Shown: in pieces, positions 6,550 through 10,110 of the stretch
Numbering within the stretch: the first letter of the stretch is position 1
Layout of the letters: each line of letters opens with the position of its first letter
Assembly (NCBI GenBank): GCA_026996935.1
Contig: JALWJW010000388.1
Span: forward strand, 1-10,110
DNA from: Hyphomicrobiales bacterium
Lineage (GTDB): Bacteria > Pseudomonadota > Alphaproteobacteria > Rhizobiales > Aestuariivirgaceae
DNA: 10,110 nucleotides
Reading direction: 5' to 3'
Program-made: the position numbers and the translations under genes
The notes under the pieces: model-generated
The model's input: the letters and a program-made list of their open reading frames with translations, nothing else
Database searches by the model: none
Told to the model about the DNA's origin: nothing

Positions 6550-7716
6550 CTAATAAGCTTTACCACGAGCTGAAACAGGCCACAGAGTTTCAACCTTGCC
6601 GCCGCGAACGCCGACATACCAGTCGTGAACATTGCAGGTAGGGTCGCAATGACCGGGCACTAATTTGAGCTTGTCATTAATGTTTAAAACACCGTCAGGG
6701 TCACCGACCACGCCATGCTCGTCAGAGCATTTTAGATACTCAACTTTATCGTCACGGCCAAACACCGTAGGTAAACCAGAGTCCACCGATTGGGCTTTTA
6801 ATCCGGCATCAACAATTGCTTTGTCGGCTTTAGAATGGCTCATGACTGATGTTAAGATGAATAAAGAGTTTTCCCATTCGCCCTGATCGATCCGGTTACC
6901 GTCTTTGTCGAGTATACGGCCATAGTCAGCGTCCATAAATGCGTAAGAGCCGCATTGAAGTTCATTGTAAACGCCCGATGTTCCTTCAAAATAATAGGAG
7001 CCGGTGCCACCACCGCCAACAATATCACATTCCAAACCTTGCGATTTCAACGCAGTTACAGCGCTTTCAACCATTTCAACTGCAATATCAATTTTCTCTT
7101 TGCGGTCATTGTAAAGGTCAAGATGCTGCATTGCGCCCTGGTAGGCCTGAATACCGGCAAATTTCAAACCGTCTGCCGCATCAATCAGCTTGGCGATATT
7201 TACCACATCTTGTGAGGATGTAACCCCGCAACGCCCCGCGCCGCAGTCAATTTCAACAAGGCATTCAAGTTCTGTACCGTGTTTTTGAGCCGCTGCTGAC
7301 AGGTCAGCAACATTTTCAGGGTCATCAACACAAACAAGAATACGTGCGCCCAGTTTTGGCATCCGCGCCAGACGATCGATTTTTGCCGGATCACGAACCT
7401 GATTGGAAACCATTACATCCTTGATGCCGCCACGAACAAACACTTCAGCTTCTGACACTTTTTGACAGCAAACCCCAACGGAGTCGCCCAGCTTTTCCTG
7501 TAGTTTTGCCACATCTACCGATTTGTGCATTTTACCGTGGGCGCGGTGACGAACCCCCATCTCACGGGCGCGATCACCCATTTTTTTGATGTTGCGTTCC
7601 AGCGCATCCAGATCAACGATCAGGCATGGCGTCTGAATATCAGCTTCATCCATTCCCGGTACGGCCGGCACGTCATAGCCAACTTCCAGTTCATCATAAT
7701 TGATAGTCGCACTCAT
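6550..7716 (-). CDS. bhcC: beta-hydroxyaspartate aldolase BhcC (D-threonine aldolase/DSD1-like)
   Basis: PLP- and metal-dependent aldolase of fold type III, 388 residues, cytosolic. It joins glycine and glyoxylate to give (2R,3S)-beta-hydroxyaspartate. The N-terminal alanine-racemase-like barrel begins with QTPCLIVDLDALERNIKKM (28-46). RAHGKMHKS (58-66) is the family PLP site, with K62 as the Schiff-base lysine. EIDCGAGRCGV (155-165) and IVGGGGTGSY (232-241) contribute to phosphate and cofactor binding. The C-terminal domain has VPGHCDPTCN (353-362), where H356 and D358 are the expected divalent-metal ligands, as in D-threonine aldolases. The start ATG at 7716 has GGAG about 7 bases upstream. 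It follows bhcB after 14 bases. D-3-hydroxyaspartate aldolases of Paracoccus belong to this same group, and the neighbouring genes make the pathway role secure. Confidence 0.93.
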   Translation of the reverse strand: MSATINYDELEVGYDVPAVPGMDEADIQTPCLIVDLDALERNIKKMGDRAREMGVRHRAHGKMHKSVDVAKLQEKLGDSVGVCCQKVSEAEVFVRGGIKDVMVSNQVRDPAKIDRLARMPKLGARILVCVDDPENVADLSAAAQKHGTELECLVEIDCGAGRCGVTSSQDVVNIAKLIDAADGLKFAGIQAYQGAMQHLDLYNDRKEKIDIAVEMVESAVTALKSQGLECDIVGGGGTGSYYFEGTSGVYNELQCGSYAFMDADYGRILDKDGNRIDQGEWENSLFILTSVMSHSKADKAIVDAGLKAQSVDSGLPTVFGRDDKVEYLKCSDEHGVVGDPDGVLNINDKLKLVPGHCDPTCNVHDWYVGVRGGKVETLWPVSARGKAY

Positions 7717-7730
7717 TAATATTCTCCAGT

Positions 7731-8696
7731 TTATTTTTTAAGCCACGGCAACAAGTCAAGGTCGACATTGCCACCGGTAATGATCACACCAACCCGCTTT
7801 CCAGCGAAGGTATTCCGATTTTTGATTATGGATGCCAGCGGCACGGCACTACTGGGTTCCATGACAATTTTCATTCGTTTCCAGATCAACTTCATTGCAT
7901 CAATAATTTCCTGTTCGGAAACGGTAAGAATGTCCGTCACATGATTTGATACGAAGTGCCAGGTAAGATCTTTAAGCGGTACTTTGAGGCCGTCGGCAAT
8001 GGTATCAGGGGCATCATCAGCAATGATGTGGCCAGCCTTGAGGCTGCGCATGGCATCATCAGCCTGCTCAGGCTCGGCTGCATAGATTTTTGTACTTGGC
8101 GCAAGGTTGGACAATGTCAGACACGTGCCAGACACCATGCCACCACCACCAATCGGCGCGATTACGGCATCGAGGTTTTCAACTTGCCCTATCAACTCGC
8201 GTGAACAGGTTCCCTGCCCGGCAATGACGCGATGATCATTATAGGGGTGAACAAATTCTGCCCCTGACTCGGCAACAACTTCGGCAAAAACAGCTTCTCG
8301 TGAACTGGTTGACGGTTCGCACTCAATGATCGTGCCGCCATATCCTTTAACCGCATCCTTTTTGGCTTGTGGGGCGGTGCGTGGCATGACGACAGAACAT
8401 GGTATACCCCTGCGGCCAGCCGCATAAGACAAACTCAGGGCATGGTTGCCCGATGAATGGGTGGCAACGCCTTTTTCAAGCATATCATCGCTAAGCGAGA
8501 AAACTGCATTGGATGCCCCACGAGCTTTAAAAACACCAGCTTTCTGAAAATTTTCACATTTAAAAAAAAGCTCAGCACCAGTAAGCTCGTTAAAATAGCT
8601 AGAGGTTAAAACCGGTGTGTTGTGAATATGTGGTTTTATGCGCTCATGGGCTGCAAACATATCCTCAATCGTTGGGATAATCATATGTTCACTCAT
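7731..8696 (-). CDS. bhcB: beta-hydroxyaspartate dehydratase BhcB (serine/threonine dehydratase-like)
   Basis: PLP enzyme of fold type II, 321 residues, cytosolic. It removes water from beta-hydroxyaspartate to give iminosuccinate, the substrate of BhcD. Visible signatures are FKCENFQKAGVFKARGA (45-61) with PLP lysine K57, ATHSSGNHALSLSYAA (78-93), the substrate-carboxylate loop, and the phosphate-binding glycine loop PIGGGGMVSG (181-190). PSSAVPLA (281-288) and TGGNVDLD (307-314) follow near the end. It is the short form with no C-terminal ACT regulatory domain, like serine racemase and erythro-3-hydroxyaspartate dehydratases, and unlike biosynthetic IlvA. The ATG start overlaps the bhcA stop (ATGA at 8693-8696), which indicates translational coupling. 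A general L-threonine or serine dehydratase would look similar; the assignment depends on the operon. Confidence 0.92.
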   Translation of the reverse strand: MSEHMIIPTIEDMFAAHERIKPHIHNTPVLTSSYFNELTGAELFFKCENFQKAGVFKARGASNAVFSLSDDMLEKGVATHSSGNHALSLSYAAGRRGIPCSVVMPRTAPQAKKDAVKGYGGTIIECEPSTSSREAVFAEVVAESGAEFVHPYNDHRVIAGQGTCSRELIGQVENLDAVIAPIGGGGMVSGTCLTLSNLAPSTKIYAAEPEQADDAMRSLKAGHIIADDAPDTIADGLKVPLKDLTWHFVSNHVTDILTVSEQEIIDAMKLIWKRMKIVMEPSSAVPLASIIKNRNTFAGKRVGVIITGGNVDLDLLPWLKK

Positions 8697-9883
8697 GCCG
8701 CCACCTGTTGTTTTTCAGCAGCGGTTGAACGATAAAAGTCTTGGGCTGCGGCAACCCCGGACCCCAGTTTTACCTTCAAGCCAAGATCAACCATGCACAT
8801 TTCAGCAGTAGCGATGCCAGACAACGCCATTACATCGGTTAAGCTACCCAAATGGCCAATGCGGAAAAGCTTTCCTTCCACTTGGCCAAGACCGCCACCA
8901 AAAGATAAACCATATTTTACCGAAGCGTGCGTCACCAGCTCGGTCGCATTAAACCCCTGGGGTGTCAAAATGGCGCTTACAGAGTTTGAATAAACTTCGG
9001 GCGATACCGCACAAAGCTCCATATCCCAAGCAGCAATGGCATTGCGAACACCTTGTGCAATGCGGGCGTGGCGGGCAAAAACATTGTCTAGCCCTTCATC
9101 AAGAAGCATTTCACACGAAACCTTCAAGCCATTAAGCAACCCTACTTGTGGGGTGTACGGGTACCCATTAACCTTATAACCAGCCTGCATATCGCGCACA
9201 TCAAAGTACCAACGGGGCAAGGTTGCACTTTCAAGCGCCGCAATGGCTTTAGGGCTGAATGCTGTGATCGCAAGACCTACAGGCATCATAAAGCCCTTTT
9301 GCGATCCCGTCACAGCGACATCGACCCCCCATTCATCCATGCGAAAATCCATTGAGCCAATTGAACTGACACCATCAACAAACAACATCGCTGGATGGTT
9401 TGAGGCATCCATTGCCGCTCGTACCGCAGCAATATCAGATACCACACCTGTTGCCGTTTCATTATGGGTTGCCAGCACGACTTTGATTCTGTGATCTTTG
9501 TCAGCAGCAAGAATTTCAGCATAGCGATTAGTTGGAATACCCTGACCCCAAGGCACACTAATAGCTTCAACGTCCAAGCCATGGCGTTCGCACATATCAA
9601 TCCATTTTTGACTGAACATGCCATTGTTACATGCCAAAACCTTATCGCCTGCACTCAACGTATTGGTTAAAGCTGTTTCCCAGCCACCAGATCCAGTTGA
9701 TGGAAATAGGAACACTTGCCCAGTTTGGGTTTTAAGCACCTTTTTGACACCACTTAATGCCGGTTGCAGAATATCTGCAAAATGCGCCGAACGATGGTCC
9801 ATGGTCGGCATATCACAGGCGCGACGCAAAACTTCAGGGATATTGGTTGGCCCAGGAATAAAAACAGGGTTCTGAAAGCTCAA
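8693..9883 (-). CDS. bhcA: L-aspartate--glyoxylate aminotransferase BhcA
   Basis: PLP aminotransferase of class V, 396 residues, cytosolic. It moves the amino group of aspartate to glyoxylate, giving glycine and oxaloacetate: the entry and exit step of the beta-hydroxyaspartate cycle. The N-terminus FIPGPTNIPEVL (8-19) and MDHRSAHF (28-35) are typical of serine/alanine-glyoxylate aminotransferases. STGSGGWETAL (62-72) is the cofactor phosphate loop, FVDGVSSIGSMDF (168-180) carries D170 that pairs with the pyridine nitrogen, and VTGSQKGFMMP (191-201) carries the Schiff-base lysine K196. From sequence alone serine-glyoxylate aminotransferase is the main alternative; bhcBCD downstream and a divergent regulator decide it. 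The start is TTG (9881-9883), supported by GGAG 9 bases upstream. An ATG at 9896-9898 is followed at once by GAG TAG, so it cannot start the gene. Confidence 0.93.
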   Translation of the reverse strand: MSFQNPVFIPGPTNIPEVLRRACDMPTMDHRSAHFADILQPALSGVKKVLKTQTGQVFLFPSTGSGGWETALTNTLSAGDKVLACNNGMFSQKWIDMCERHGLDVEAISVPWGQGIPTNRYAEILAADKDHRIKVVLATHNETATGVVSDIAAVRAAMDASNHPAMLFVDGVSSIGSMDFRMDEWGVDVAVTGSQKGFMMPVGLAITAFSPKAIAALESATLPRWYFDVRDMQAGYKVNGYPYTPQVGLLNGLKVSCEMLLDEGLDNVFARHARIAQGVRNAIAAWDMELCAVSPEVYSNSVSAILTPQGFNATELVTHASVKYGLSFGGGLGQVEGKLFRIGHLGSLTDVMALSGIATAEMCMVDLGLKVKLGSGVAAAQDFYRSTAAEKQQVAA

Positions 9884-9938
9884 TTTAAACTACTCCATTA
9901 AATTTTTATTTATTAGACATGTAGAATCAGCTTTTTTC

Positions 9939-9956
9939 AATTTTTTCGAAAAAATT
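9939..9956. repeat. 18-bp perfect palindrome in the bhcA leader
   Basis: AATTTTTTCGAAAAAATT is a perfect self-complementary sequence centred on CG, about 56-73 bases upstream of the bhcA TTG. It directly abuts the first TTTTTCATT copy. It may be an operator for a dimeric regulator, an intrinsically bent A-tract element, or a weak AU hairpin in the bhcA leader transcript. The A/T composition raises the chance of such palindromes. Confidence 0.6.
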
Positions 9957-9984
9957 TTTCATTTATTGATTTATAATGAAAAAT
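9954..9984. repeat. Inverted pair of TTTTTCATT motifs (putative regulator site I)
   Basis: TTTTTCATT at 9955-9963 and its exact complement AATGAAAAA at 9975-9983 form 10-bp arms (one more A-T pair outside) around an 11-base spacer. Their centres are 20 bp apart, about two helical turns. The spacer contains TATAAT on the plus strand and TATAAA on the minus strand, so a protein bound here would cover the likely bhcA -10 box. Confidence 0.55.
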
Positions 9985-9997
9985 AAAGTAAAATCAG
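9970..9997 (-). promoter_or_regulatory. Possible bhcA promoter
   Basis: On the minus strand CTGATT (9992-9997) and TATAAA (9970-9975) are 16 bases apart. The -10 box is good (5/6) and the -35 box weak (3/6), as expected for a promoter that needs an activator. The start would be near 9963, leaving a leader of about 80 bases before bhcA. It is tentative in such AT-rich DNA. Confidence 0.35.
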
Positions 9998-10007
9998 TGC
10001 CTTAAAG

Positions 10008-10036
10008 TTTTTCATTGTGGACACTGTTTTTTCATT
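10008..10036. repeat. Direct pair of TTTTTCATT motifs (putative regulator site II)
   Basis: TTTTTCATT recurs at 10008-10016 and at 10028-10036, in the same orientation, with centres 20 bp apart, the same spacing as the inverted pair at 9955-9983. The two pairs are 33 bp apart (centres 9979 to 10012). The right-hand copies overlap the proposed regulator promoter, which would fit autoregulation. Confidence 0.55.
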
Positions 10037-10043
10037 TCACAAT
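10015..10043 (+). promoter_or_regulatory. Possible bhcR promoter
   Basis: TTGTGG (10015-10020) and CACAAT (10038-10043) are spaced 17 bases, matching consensus at 3/6 and 4/6. Transcription would begin near 10050, about 30 bases before the regulator's ATG. The spacer contains a TTTTTCATT copy and the -35 overlaps another. This is a weak sequence match supported mainly by position. Confidence 0.35.
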
Positions 10044-10081
10044 TTGGAACCAGTAAAGTGACGCAAAAGGACAAATTGTGA
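10037..10081. repeat. Inverted repeat TCACAATTTG / CAAATTGTGA across the bhcR start
   Basis: TCACAATTTG (10037-10046) is exactly complementary to CAAATTGTGA (10072-10081), with a 25-base loop between. The right arm ends on the first base of the proposed ATG and the ribosome site (10066-10071) lies in the loop. It could be a DNA operator half-site pair or an RNA structure near the start codon. Confidence 0.5.
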
Positions 10082-10110
10082 TGACGGCAACCAGGCGATT
10101 ACGCGGCAGG
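10081..10110 (+). CDS. bhcR: Start of divergent IclR-type regulator, probably BhcR (partial, cut by window end)
   Basis: Only ten codons are visible, reading MTATRRLRGR. AAAGGA (10066-10071) sits 9 bases before the ATG at 10081; a GTG directly in front (10078) is an alternative start. A short, arginine-rich N-terminal arm of this type commonly precedes the winged helix of IclR regulators. The divergent position next to bhcA is where known bhc clusters carry bhcR, whose product senses glyoxylate and binds the shared promoter region. The identity therefore rests on context rather than on domain evidence. Confidence 0.6.
   Translation, partial: MTATRRLRGR

Larger units (their letters stand above)
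9884..10077. promoter_or_regulatory. Divergent bhcA/bhcR control region
   Basis: This AT-rich gap separates the leftward bhc operon from the rightward regulator gene and must contain both promoters. It holds an 18-bp palindrome, four copies of a 9-mer in paired layout, and an inverted repeat over the regulator start, each entered separately. In Paracoccus the equivalent space is bound by the glyoxylate-responsive IclR-type protein BhcR, so these repeats are the natural operator candidates here. Confidence 0.8.

Noticed and set aside
6939..7223. Plus-strand open frames antisense to bhcC, and similar ones opposite bhcA (9243-9494), dctM (2218-2535) and dctQ (3877-4179)
   Set aside because: All lie opposite well-supported genes, have low-complexity or ill-assorted residue content and no ribosome sites; shadows of the real coding strand.
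8693..9883. Reading bhcA as serine-glyoxylate aminotransferase of a serine-cycle operon
   Set aside because: The fold is the same, but the next three genes are dehydratase, D-threonine-aldolase-like and cyclodeaminase-like, not hydroxypyruvate reductase, glycerate kinase or malate-CoA ligase.
1..10110. Mobile elements, CRISPR arrays, toxin-antitoxin or defence genes, tRNA and rRNA
   Set aside because: No transposase or integrase motifs, no regularly spaced repeat-spacer units, no flanking direct repeats and no cloverleaf or rRNA-like sequence were seen; the gene content is metabolic and housekeeping throughout.

Overview
The window looks like chromosomal DNA from an alphaproteobacterium, probably marine or aquatic. 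The base composition is moderate (mid-40s % GC by eye), the genes recall Rhodobacterales/SAR116-type organisms, and two genes use TTG starts supported by good Shine-Dalgarno sites. The genus cannot be fixed from this sequence. There is no sign of mobile DNA, CRISPR, tRNA or rRNA.

The main content is a seven-gene block on the minus strand, read from about 9883 down to 2040. The first four genes match, in order and in family, the beta-hydroxyaspartate cycle (BHAC): bhcA (aspartate-glyoxylate aminotransferase, 8693-9883), bhcB (beta-hydroxyaspartate dehydratase, 7731-8696), bhcC (beta-hydroxyaspartate aldolase, 6550-7716) and bhcD (iminosuccinate reductase, 5507-6472). Together they would condense two glyoxylate into oxaloacetate without losing carbon. 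BhcA makes glycine from glyoxylate and aspartate; BhcC joins glycine to a second glyoxylate; BhcB dehydrates the product to iminosuccinate; BhcD reduces that back to aspartate. A divergent gene begins at 10081 on the plus strand and is cut off after ten codons. Its place is that of bhcR, the IclR-type regulator of the pathway.

The same strand continues into a complete TRAP transporter: dctP (4346-5383), dctQ (3487-4272) and dctM (2040-3482). The binding protein is of the TakP/FcbT1-like 2-oxoacid or aromatic-acid type, so the block reads as uptake plus assimilation of a C2 compound or a close relative. Two terminator-like hairpins with T-runs sit inside the block, one between bhcC and bhcD and one between dctP and dctQ. 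Each would lower expression of the genes downstream of it.

The 197-base space between bhcA and the divergent gene is very AT-rich. It holds four exact copies of the 9-mer TTTTTCATT in a 20/33/20-bp layout, an 18-bp perfect palindrome and an inverted repeat over the bhcR start. This is the most interesting regulatory DNA in the window.

The left end is ordinary: dusA (tRNA dihydrouridine synthase A, 810-1805), a small secreted DUF2147-like protein (130-534), and the last 23 codons of an unidentified plus-strand gene (1-72).
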